A DNA stretch of 64,000 bases. Source: Fuerstiella sp. GTDB lineage: Bacteria > Planctomycetota > Planctomycetia > Planctomycetales > Planctomycetaceae. Numbering within the stretch: the first letter of the stretch is position 1; each line of letters opens with the position of its first letter. A program made the translations under genes and the position numbers. The DNA is taken from the NCBI GenBank assembly GCA_029247265.1, contig JAQWLN010000124.1, positions 1 to 64,000 on the forward strand. The letters run 5' to 3'. Below are positions 36,090 through 44,119 of the stretch, piece by piece. The notes under the pieces are model-generated. The model saw only the letters and a program-made list of their open reading frames with translations. It did no database searches and was not told the origin of the DNA.

Positions 36090-36702
36090 CGTCTGCCTCC
36101 GTTTCCTGCTGGAAATCTTGAATTCTGCAGCCGCACACCGTGAGGACTGAATACCGAAACAGGCCATCAGGTCAGGTCCGCGCTGCACTCGAAACGTTTT
36201 TTGATACCGAGGATTAGACGCAATATCGTCAAGCCTGTGGTCAGACCGCTGTAAGAAGAATGTAAGACATTTGTCAGGCGGCAGCGCCCCGACCGGAGTC
36301 TACTGTGCCTCGAAAAGCAGTGGGACCAGCACAGGCCACGATCGGCCCCGTCACCAACCGCAAGCTGGCGACACGACGGGAAGTTCGCAGCCATTGCCAC
36401 CGTCACGAAGGCGTAATCGCCGCGGCGCCTAAGGCGCGGACTTCTCAATATTTACGTAACCCGTTTGCACAAAAGATGTTACACCGCTTCTATTGTACCC
36501 GCTCGGTATTGACCCTGTTTGACGTCTGACCATATAGTTCAGGTGTAAATGTTTTGCCCAACAGATGTTGGGACGAAATCACGTCCGCACGACTACGAAA
36601 CGACTCCTGTCTCTCAAAGCATTCTGCTTTCCCTAAGTGTTCTCACCTCTCTCCCGCCTCGCCGTGCGCTCGGACCACCGATGCATTGCGTTGTCCCACC
36701 AC
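36090..36702. other. long intergenic region between divergent genes
   Basis: 613 bases separating the VWA gene (minus) and the LptD-like gene (plus). I see a promoter-like pair at 36509-36538 and no convincing ORF. Frames opened by GTG upstream of 36703 look like read-through of non-coding sequence. The region may hold a regulatory RNA or long leader, but I see no specific structure. Confidence 0.45.
36509..36538 (+). promoter_or_regulatory. candidate sigma70-type promoter for the LptD-like gene
   Basis: TTGACC (36509-36514) and TATAGT (36533-36538) with 18 bases between. It would give a leader of about 160 bases to the ATG at 36703. Confidence 0.4.
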
Positions 36703-39700
36703 ATGCTTTTCGCGTTTCGCGCACTCAGATTTGTCATACTGGCAGCGATGCTTCCCGCATCCGCTGCGTTGACATGCGCTCAAACAACAATCGCATCTGC
36801 TCAGACAGACGCTTATGAGTCAGTTCAGGTGTCCGCCGCACACGAAGAATCATGGCAGATGGGGGACACTAAGGTGTTTGCCTTCAAAGGTGGACGTGGG
36901 TCGAGCGGGTTGGCGCAATTGCGTCAGGGCACATTAAGTGTCTCTGGCAACAGCATCGTCGTGTTCGATACGTCCACCGCAGACGGTCACGAGATTCGCG
37001 CCTATGCAGAAGGGCGAGTTGTCTATCGGGACAATGAACAGTGGCAGAATAAACAGTCGCACACTCTTCGGCTGCGATCACAGCACGCGCTTCAGACTGA
37101 CAGCGGTTCGTCCCACCAGAACGACGCACGTCGGGCGCCCAGCAGTCTTGTTCAGCGAGCCATCAATCGATTGAATCCTGCTCAACGGCACGTCACTCCG
37201 GTAGGTCTGCAGGTCAGTCAGGATTCATTTGTGTCACCGCAGTTCGAACAGATGCCGGAGGCCGTCACTCCGTTGTCCAGACGCATACAGATCCGACCAC
37301 GATCAAATCAGCAGCTGCAGATCGAATCATCGCAATCGCGCGACACAATTCCCGCTGAACAGGTGTATGTGATCAGAGGAGGAGCCAATGTACTGGTAGA
37401 TGGCGTGGCAATCGACGTCGCGGGACAGACGTTACGGCCCGGAGTCTTGGATCTTTCGGCGGATCGCATCGTGATCTGGACCGAGGCAAGTGAAAACGAC
37501 GAACTGTTACTGCAGCAGGACACTCTTCAGACAGCGGGAAAACGTTTTCAGGTTTATCTTGAGGGCAACATCCTTGTTCGTCTCAAAGACAATACGATCA
37601 CGGCAACTCATGCATTTTTTGACGCCAACAATGACCGAGCACTTTTGCTGAACGCTGAGATGCGGGCATTTCTTCCGCAAACAGGAGGCTCGGTCCGCGT
37701 ACGAGCTGCACGGCTTCGTCAATTGTCAGCAAATCGGTTTCACGCACAGAATGGGTGGACGACAACCAGCCCTTATGGCAAACCCGGGTATCGAGTCCAG
37801 GCCAGTGATATCTTTGTCGAACCTGGCCCGATTTCACCCTTTACGGAACTCGATCCGATCACTGGTCAGCCGGTTCACGGTCAACCAATGTGGATCACTG
37901 CGTTGAACTCGCAATTCATGGTCGGCGACACTCCACTTATGTGGCTGCCGCGATTAACGGCCCCTGCAGAAGATCCGAATATCCCGATTCGCCAGGCTGC
38001 CGTGAAGCACGATCGGGTCTTTGGGCTGCAGATCAAGACGGTCTGGAATCTGACGAAAGTTCTTGGCCAGTCCAAACAGCAAGGAACACAGTGGGATCTG
38101 TTGACCGACTATCTTTCGGATCGTGGACCGGGCGCTGGCATCAATGGTGAATACAATGTTCACAACAACCTGGGACAGGCGACGGGAAACGCCACCATTT
38201 ATTATCAATACGACGATGGCATTGACCGTCTGGGTCTTGATCGCTTGGCCGTCCCTCCCGACGACATGCACCGCGGCGAGGTCACGTGGCGACACAAGCA
38301 GCAACTTCCTGGTAGTGCTCTGCTGTTCGGCGAAATCGGATACGTCAGCGATCGCAATTATCTGGAGTCGTTTCAGGAAAACCGCTTCGACACCGACAAG
38401 GACTCAGAAACGATTCTGGGTATCCGAAAGGACTCTCAGCTGTGGAGTGGTTCCCTATGGGGTCGAATCCGACTGAATGACATCGAAGCCACAACGGACT
38501 GGCTGCCGCGAGCCGACGTTTTCGGATTCTCTCAGCCATTGTTCAACGGACATGCGTACTGGAGTTCCCACTCCAGTATCGGATACGCCGATCTGCAGAA
38601 GGGCGATCCACCGAACAATATTGCAGTCGACCCATACACGCCGCTGGGGCTGCCCTACATTCAGGACGCATCGGGCCTTGTGGCCATGACACGCCACGAA
38701 ATTGACGCCCCGTTTCTGTTGGGACCGGTCAACATAAATCCATTCGTGATGGGCGAAGCGGCGACATGGGACGAAGGCTTGAATGGTCAACAGGACATCG
38801 GTCGGTTCGTTGCCAGCGGGGGCGTGCAGGCTCACCTGGCGGCCACAAAAATCATGCCCTTCGTCCGCAGCGAACTCTGGAACCTGAATGGCCTGGCCCA
38901 TAAATCCGATACGTATCTTGAATATCGCCTGACGGATTCGTCCGACGACCTTGCCAATATCGCTCAGTACAACGAGATCGACGACAACGCCACGGAACGA
39001 TTCCGTGGCAGATATCCTCTGCAGATTTACGGCGGCCTGATTCCCAACGAGTTTGATCCTCGCAATTACGCCGCCCGCAACGGAGCTGGTATCTGGACAA
39101 GCGCACCCTATCACGAATTGGTTGACGATCAGGAAGTACTTCGACTGCGCTGGAGGAACCGGCTGCAAACCAAAGTCGGACCTCGGGAATCGGCACGAAT
39201 CCGGGATTGGATGATTTGGGAGAGCGGCCTGAGTTACTTCCCCAACGCAACCAGAGACAACTTTGGCGAACACGTCGGGTTGATCTACAGCAACTATCGC
39301 TGGAATATCAACGACCGGACAAGTTTGCTGGCAGACGGAATTGTCGATCTGTTTCAGAACGCCCAGGAAAACTGGAGTCTCGGCATCCTGAGTCAGCGAA
39401 GTTCGCGTGGCAGCCTTTACGCCGGTCTGCGTCAGGTCAAGGCGAAGAACTATCTCGACAGTCAAACGGTTGTCGCCAGTTACAGCTACCAAATGAGTCC
39501 CAAGTGGATATCGACAGCTTCGTATGCCTACGATATCGCTGTCAGTGAATCACGCGGTTCATCCGTCACCGTCAGCCGAGTGGGGCTGGACTGGGTCTTG
39601 CACATTGGTCTGGGCGTCGATACCAGCAAGGACAATGTGGGCATTGCGTTTTCTCTGGAACCAAGATTCGGTCCACCAACACCGACCAACCTGAGTTACC

Positions 39701-39720
39701 TGCTGGGCCTGCAGCGCTGA
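36703..39720 (+). CDS. LptD/OstA-like outer-membrane beta-barrel protein
   Basis: 1005 residues from ATG 36703, which gives a proper signal peptide (MLFAFRALRFVILAAML, cleavage after TCAQ); the frame itself extends to a GTG at 36637. The N-terminal half has OstA/LptA-like repeated beta segments (VYVIRGGANVLVDG; ADRIVIWTEA; VYLEGNILVRLKDN; THAFFDANNDRALLLNAE). The C-terminal half alternates polar and aromatic strands (YRLTDSSDD, YSYQMSPKWISTASYAYDI) and ends GLQR, as expected for a barrel. LptD inserts LPS into the outer leaflet. The match is by architecture and weak motifs, so LPS export in this organism is inferred. Confidence 0.7.
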   Translation: MLFAFRALRFVILAAMLPASAALTCAQTTIASAQTDAYESVQVSAAHEESWQMGDTKVFAFKGGRGSSGLAQLRQGTLSVSGNSIVVFDTSTADGHEIRAYAEGRVVYRDNEQWQNKQSHTLRLRSQHALQTDSGSSHQNDARRAPSSLVQRAINRLNPAQRHVTPVGLQVSQDSFVSPQFEQMPEAVTPLSRRIQIRPRSNQQLQIESSQSRDTIPAEQVYVIRGGANVLVDGVAIDVAGQTLRPGVLDLSADRIVIWTEASENDELLLQQDTLQTAGKRFQVYLEGNILVRLKDNTITATHAFFDANNDRALLLNAEMRAFLPQTGGSVRVRAARLRQLSANRFHAQNGWTTTSPYGKPGYRVQASDIFVEPGPISPFTELDPITGQPVHGQPMWITALNSQFMVGDTPLMWLPRLTAPAEDPNIPIRQAAVKHDRVFGLQIKTVWNLTKVLGQSKQQGTQWDLLTDYLSDRGPGAGINGEYNVHNNLGQATGNATIYYQYDDGIDRLGLDRLAVPPDDMHRGEVTWRHKQQLPGSALLFGEIGYVSDRNYLESFQENRFDTDKDSETILGIRKDSQLWSGSLWGRIRLNDIEATTDWLPRADVFGFSQPLFNGHAYWSSHSSIGYADLQKGDPPNNIAVDPYTPLGLPYIQDASGLVAMTRHEIDAPFLLGPVNINPFVMGEAATWDEGLNGQQDIGRFVASGGVQAHLAATKIMPFVRSELWNLNGLAHKSDTYLEYRLTDSSDDLANIAQYNEIDDNATERFRGRYPLQIYGGLIPNEFDPRNYAARNGAGIWTSAPYHELVDDQEVLRLRWRNRLQTKVGPRESARIRDWMIWESGLSYFPNATRDNFGEHVGLIYSNYRWNINDRTSLLADGIVDLFQNAQENWSLGILSQRSSRGSLYAGLRQVKAKNYLDSQTVVASYSYQMSPKWISTASYAYDIAVSESRGSSVTVSRVGLDWVLHIGLGVDTSKDNVGIAFSLEPRFGPPTPTNLSYLLGLQR

Positions 39721-39772
39721 CACAGATGTCTGACGCAACTCGTCGCTGACGTCATGGTCAGAACGGAAGGTC

Positions 39773-41035
39773 TCACCGCTTTGACGGTGCGCCGATGCAA
39801 TAAAGCACTGTGTCAGACCTCAGAAACAACTGACCGCCCGCGGGCGTTATTGACGCTCGGAAGATTTCATTGGGCTCCGGAGCGACATCGTTGATTGCTA
39901 CGATTTCCATGTCTTCGCCAGGCCGGATAGCAAACGTCTGACCTTTCTCGCCGACAAAGAAGGCTACTCCGTCCCACGTGACGGGCGTTGCACAAAACTG
40001 CCCGGTCGAGGCGGCTTCGCCCACGCGACGACGCCATTTTTCTTCTCCGGATTCAACGTCGTACGCTGTCAAAACGGCGCGACGCATGTCCATTACGAGT
40101 GACTTCCCGCCGATAACGATCGGGGACGGCAGATCGCGCGAACTGTTTCTTGGTGAATGCCAGACCATGTGAGTGTCCGTCACGTCGCCGCTGCCACCTG
40201 GCCGAACAGCATAGGTGTCACCGCGCAAGCCGCACAGCACATGCACCAGGTCACCAGCCGGTGTCACCGTTGGTGTGCCTCGGCCAGAGAAACCTTTGCA
40301 GAACCACAGTTCCTTGCCTGTGTGCGGCTCGTACGCTCGGACACCGTGATGACCGTTAACGACAACTTCGTCGTGACCGTCAACGTTGATCAGAATCGGC
40401 GTACTCCATCCGCGAGCGTCGTCGCGTTTGGTCCGCCAGACTTCCTCACCCGTAAATTTGTTAATGCCGACGATAAAAGCGTTGACGTCAGCGTCGCAGT
40501 TCTGAATGACCAGGTCTCCCACCAGCAACGGCCCGGCGGCCGTGCCCCAGGGACCTTCAAACGTACCCAGATCTTTTTTCCAAAGCAGCTGTCCGTCGAC
40601 CGAATAACAAAACAGTCCACCGCCCCTGCCGAAAAACGCGTACACTCGTTCGCCGTCGGTTACACATGTCGCCGACGCCCAGCCGTTCATGCCGTGGCTT
40701 TTCTCCGGATCGCCGGTCCACGCAACATGACTCCAAAGCAGCTTGCCGTTTCTGCGGTCCACACTCATGACTACTCGCTGACGACCGTCTTCCTGTGCAG
40801 ACGTCAGGAACAGCCTGTCACCGGAAAAGACGGGCGACGATTGCCCTTTGCCCGGCAACGGCGTCTTCCAGACAACGGATTCCGGCCCCCACTTGATGGG
40901 CAGGCCCTGCTCCGTGGCATGTCCGTTCTGCAACGGCCCCCGCCAACCGGACCATTCCTGATCCGCGGATCGAACGGGGTAGACACATGTAACGACAAGA
41001 AACAGTGGCAGTAGACGGCGTGTAATCGATAGCAC
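39773..41035 (-). CDS. PQQ-binding-like beta-propeller protein
   Basis: 420 residues from a GTG at 41035 with AGGAA eight bases upstream. The signal peptide (LLPLFLVVTCVYPVRSA) leads into WSGWRGPLQNGHA, the usual start of exported planctomycete PQQ-like propellers. Repeats are of the type NGKLLWSHVAW and GQLLWKKDLG, each ending a blade. No catalytic residues can be assigned; such proteins are often called outer-membrane assembly-like but lack known substrates. Intact, in contrast to its relative at 7270. Single gene. Confidence 0.88.
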   Translation of the reverse strand: MLSITRRLLPLFLVVTCVYPVRSADQEWSGWRGPLQNGHATEQGLPIKWGPESVVWKTPLPGKGQSSPVFSGDRLFLTSAQEDGRQRVVMSVDRRNGKLLWSHVAWTGDPEKSHGMNGWASATCVTDGERVYAFFGRGGGLFCYSVDGQLLWKKDLGTFEGPWGTAAGPLLVGDLVIQNCDADVNAFIVGINKFTGEEVWRTKRDDARGWSTPILINVDGHDEVVVNGHHGVRAYEPHTGKELWFCKGFSGRGTPTVTPAGDLVHVLCGLRGDTYAVRPGGSGDVTDTHMVWHSPRNSSRDLPSPIVIGGKSLVMDMRRAVLTAYDVESGEEKWRRRVGEAASTGQFCATPVTWDGVAFFVGEKGQTFAIRPGEDMEIVAINDVAPEPNEIFRASITPAGGQLFLRSDTVLYCIGAPSKR

Positions 41036-41180
41036 TTTGGAAATTCCTGTTTCGGGCCAGCATGTGTAAATTCAAGTACTGCAGTCTAATTCGACAGAGA
41101 AGCAAAAACGACTGAAAAGCGACCAGACCGTCCGCCGAAAAAAGTGAGTCCGGACCAGACGGAATCAGGAAGTGGCGAAT

Positions 41181-42383
41181 TCAGAACAACAGCGACTTCA
41201 ATCCGTCAGCAGCAAGAACACTCACCAGCCACGCTCCCGTCACGGCCATGACAATTCCCGCAGCGCACATCATAAGGAACTCAGTGCTGATCAGAACGGC
41301 AATGGTCCAGCGGCTGCAACCCAGCTTGTGCATCGTCCGAATTTCAACCGCCCGCAGACGAATCGACAACGACAGCACAAGAGCCAGCAACAGCGCGGTC
41401 ACCGTGGCGGACAATAAAGAACTCAGCCACACCAGTCGTTCCACGCGAAACACGATGTTCAGCAGGTCCTGCACAACTTCCGTGGGTTTGACGCATTGAG
41501 CGACGTCCCGCCGTTCTGTCAGGTATCTGCCCAGTAACAATGTTCTGTTCTTGCGACTTGCTGGCTGAGCAATCACAGCCGAAACCGGAAACGTATCTTC
41601 GTCTCCATGAAAGTGAAAACTGTCAATGTTGTCTGCCGTGATCTCTCTGAAGGGCAGAACGGCGGCGCTGGCAGTCACGTTGGTGTCCGTCTTCTCCAGC
41701 AGTACTCCGTCGTCTGCTTGGTTCAGCGACTGGTGGCCGTGTCCAATGCCGTCGATAATCCATGCCGTCTTGATATCAACAAACACAACGTTGTCATCCG
41801 GCGAATGCGCAGGAGCCAGCACACCAACAACATTCATTTTCAGCGGATAGTTCCCCGCCAGATTGAAGGCATTCTTAGGAGCCGACAGAATGCGGTCGCC
41901 AAGTTCCAGCTGCATTCTGGCGGCCACGTTGCAACCGACAACACAGTCACCCAGCATGGAAAGACCGTGCCCATCGGCCACGCCCAGTTTACGGAATTCG
42001 AAGTACTCGATCGTCGTCCCGACAATCGGCACACCGGTCATATGGTTGATTGATTGAGTGCGATACTGCACGTGTATCGGAATAGAGGTGGCGAATCCGG
42101 TGTCCTGAATGTAATTGGCTTCGGCCATCGTGGTCTGATCCGGAGACACACTGTCAAAGTACAAACCGTGCAGAGCCAGATCGATACGACTGCCTTTGGC
42201 CCCCACAATCAACGGCGTCGCCACAGCCCGAGAGATAATGTCTGCACGAAACTGATTCAGCAGCAGCCGCACTGTAATGGGCAGCCACAGCGTCAGCGCC
42301 AGGCACAGCACTATTGTGATCGCACGACCGCGATACCACGACAGCGAACGAACCGCCAGATAGAGCGCATTTCTCCAGCTCAT
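41181..42383 (-). CDS. ABC transporter permease, FtsX/MacB-LolC type
   Basis: 400 residues. A first TM helix (AITIVLCLALTLWLPITVRLL, here from about 20) is followed by a periplasmic MacB-like core domain (about 50-275) and three C-terminal helices (LLSATVTALLLALVLSLS; IAVLISTEFLMMCAAG; AVTGAWLVSVLA). That is the FtsX topology of LolC/E and MacB-type mechanotransmitters, which move lipoproteins or export small molecules without cargo crossing the TM part. The start overlaps the end of the ATPase gene by ATGA. Confidence 0.88.
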   Translation of the reverse strand: MSWRNALYLAVRSLSWYRGRAITIVLCLALTLWLPITVRLLLNQFRADIISRAVATPLIVGAKGSRIDLALHGLYFDSVSPDQTTMAEANYIQDTGFATSIPIHVQYRTQSINHMTGVPIVGTTIEYFEFRKLGVADGHGLSMLGDCVVGCNVAARMQLELGDRILSAPKNAFNLAGNYPLKMNVVGVLAPAHSPDDNVVFVDIKTAWIIDGIGHGHQSLNQADDGVLLEKTDTNVTASAAVLPFREITADNIDSFHFHGDEDTFPVSAVIAQPASRKNRTLLLGRYLTERRDVAQCVKPTEVVQDLLNIVFRVERLVWLSSLLSATVTALLLALVLSLSIRLRAVEIRTMHKLGCSRWTIAVLISTEFLMMCAAGIVMAVTGAWLVSVLAADGLKSLLF

Positions 42384-43075
42384 ATCGACGCCCCTTCTGC
42401 AGAGGACGCTGTCTCGGGCGAGGTCAGGAATTGTTCAAAATCAATGACGCGGTCAAATTGATGCAGCAGTGAGTGATCATGCGTGACCATCATCACAGTG
42501 GTTTTGTATTCGCGAGCGGAACTCAGCATGAGTTCCAGAATCTGGTCAGACGTTTTCGGGTCCAGATTCCCGGTCGGCTCATCAGCCATCAGAATCGCGG
42601 GCTTCGGCAACAGAGCTCGACAAATGGCTACGCGCTGCTTTTCACCCTGAGACAACTTCGTCACAGGTTTGCGGATATGGTCCGCCAGCCCGGATCGCTC
42701 AAGCAGGTTGACTGCCCGCTGCTGAGTGCCATCGTCAAGTGCCACAGCGTCACCAATACGGCACGGCAGCAGAACGTTGTCGATCACCGACAGATAGTCG
42801 ATCAATTCAAAGTCCTGAAAGACCAGACCAACCTGCTGCAGTCGGAAGCGTCGCCGTTCTGCATCTGTCAGCGTCGACAGGTCTGTCTGATCGACAAGAA
42901 CATTCCCGACACCGATCGGCAGAATCCCGGCCACAAGGTGCAGCAGCGTCGTCTTTCCCGACCCACTCGGTCCCACGACAGCAGAAACGGAGGCCGTTTC
43001 AATCGTCAGGTCAGAAATGTGCAGATGGAAGTGACTGCGCGGGTAAGAAAATTTCAGTTGTTGAATCTCAATCAT
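42380..43075 (-). CDS. ABC transporter ATP-binding protein, LolD/MacB type
   Basis: 231 residues. Walker A is GPSGSGKT (35-42), the Q loop VGLVFQDFEL, signature LSQGEKQRV and Walker B ILMADEPTGNLD, then a His switch (MMVTHDHSLL). ADEPTGNLD is characteristic of the LolD/MacB/FtsE group, which fits the FtsX-type partner downstream. Translationally coupled to the permease. Its 5' end faces the ECF sigma gene, 153 bases away. Confidence 0.93.
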   Translation of the reverse strand: MIEIQQLKFSYPRSHFHLHISDLTIETASVSAVVGPSGSGKTTLLHLVAGILPIGVGNVLVDQTDLSTLTDAERRRFRLQQVGLVFQDFELIDYLSVIDNVLLPCRIGDAVALDDGTQQRAVNLLERSGLADHIRKPVTKLSQGEKQRVAICRALLPKPAILMADEPTGNLDPKTSDQILELMLSSAREYKTTVMMVTHDHSLLHQFDRVIDFEQFLTSPETASSAEGASI

Positions 43076-43228
43076 CGTGTCCGCAGTCTACGGCGGAACG
43101 CGAACGGATGTGCCCATGAAGAAAGATTTTTGATTGAGAAAACCCTGGGTCCCGCAATCACCACAGGAAAGTCCGGAAGGCGTCATTCCGATTCGATGGA
43201 TGCTCAGACTGTTGCTGGAGCGGCTGGA

Positions 43229-43876
43229 ATGAGCAGCGGCGCTACCGGCACCCAACCCGCCAGCAATCTCATCCTTTTTCAAAAGGCGACTCTTGTGGAT
43301 TCGGTCACCGTGTGGATTTCACACTTAAAGGACAGCAAGCGAGAGCAGGCCGCCGCCAAACTCTGGGATCGCTATCTGCCGCGTCTGTTAAAGCTCGCAA
43401 GGCAAAAACTCGCGCCTACCCGAACAGCAACTGCCGATGAGGAAGATGTTGCCATCACTGCATTTGCCGCGTTAGTGGCTGGAATTCAGGATGAACGATT
43501 TTCGCAACTGAATGACCGCGACGATCTGTGGCAGATTCTGGTCATGCTCACCGAGCGCAAAGCCATCAGCCAACGCCGCACCGAAACGGCAGCGAAGCGA
43601 GGTGGTCTTAGGCACAACCAGGAATTGCCTCCTGACCAGCAGGCGCCGGAACCGTCACCGGAATTAGCAGCCGTACTGGCTGAAGAAGTCGACTGCCGTC
43701 TGGCAGAGTTGCCGGATGAAATCGAACGAGAAATCGCTACCAAACGCCTACAGGGCTTCAGCAACGAGGAAATCGCCGCGAGCCTGAACGTTGGTTTGAG
43801 GACAGTTGAGCGCAAACTGAAACTGATCCGCCGCACATGGGAAGATCGTGTCGACCAGGCCGAACGGAACGCGTAA
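43229..43876 (+). CDS. ECF-type RNA polymerase sigma factor (planctomycete type)
   Basis: 215 residues from ATG 43229 (GGAG eight bases upstream); ATG 43196 is an alternative with poorer spacing. The longer frame to 42473 runs antisense through the ABC ATPase and is not coding. Sigma region 2 is WDRYLPRLLKLARQKL. Region 4 is a helix-turn-helix, GFSNEEIAASLNVGLRTVERKL. This is the Sigma70_ECF (PF07638) group, expanded in planctomycetes, where it often works with Ser/Thr kinases instead of anti-sigma factors. No anti-sigma gene is beside it, though a large kinase gene lies 3 kb on. Confidence 0.9.
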   Translation: MSSGATGTQPASNLILFQKATLVDSVTVWISHLKDSKREQAAAKLWDRYLPRLLKLARQKLAPTRTATADEEDVAITAFAALVAGIQDERFSQLNDRDDLWQILVMLTERKAISQRRTETAAKRGGLRHNQELPPDQQAPEPSPELAAVLAEEVDCRLAELPDEIEREIATKRLQGFSNEEIAASLNVGLRTVERKLKLIRRTWEDRVDQAERNA

Positions 43877-43924
43877 CAGGCGATGAATCGTCTGGATTCT
43901 CTCATTCGACCGGAGACAATAACC

Positions 43925-44119
43925 ATGCCAGCCAAATCAATGCTAACCGCCGCTATTTGCTTCGCAGGAGTCGCCGGAATCGTGGGGGCAACAGTAGTGG
44001 ATGAAAGCACCGCCGTGCTGAATAGCGACTATTTCCACGGCCGTCAGCGTGCGGTTTTCGGATCCTTATACAGCTTCTCCAGCAGACGTGCGGCCAGCGC
44101 TGTCCATCCGGTCTGGTGA
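43925..44119 (+). CDS. hypothetical small exported protein overlapping GH gene end
   Basis: An ATG frame with GGAG eight bases upstream that encodes a signal-peptide-like start (MPAKSMLTAAICFAGVAG). After about 38 residues it enters the antisense of the GH63-like gene (from 44044), where the residues become basic and unconvincing. The gene may be real but truncated, its original 3' end having been lost at the junction with the glucosidase gene. It lies 48 bases after the ECF sigma gene. Low confidence. Confidence 0.35.
   Translation: MPAKSMLTAAICFAGVAGIVGATVVDESTAVLNSDYFHGRQRAVFGSLYSFSSRRAASAVHPVW

Noticed and set aside
38455-39492. 345-codon minus-strand ORF
   Set aside because: Antisense of the LptD-like gene; the sense frame has signal peptide and beta-strand pattern.
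42473-43228. Long plus-strand frame continuous with the ECF sigma gene
   Set aside because: It is antisense to the ABC ATPase and its residues are not protein-like; the sigma family starts near 43229.
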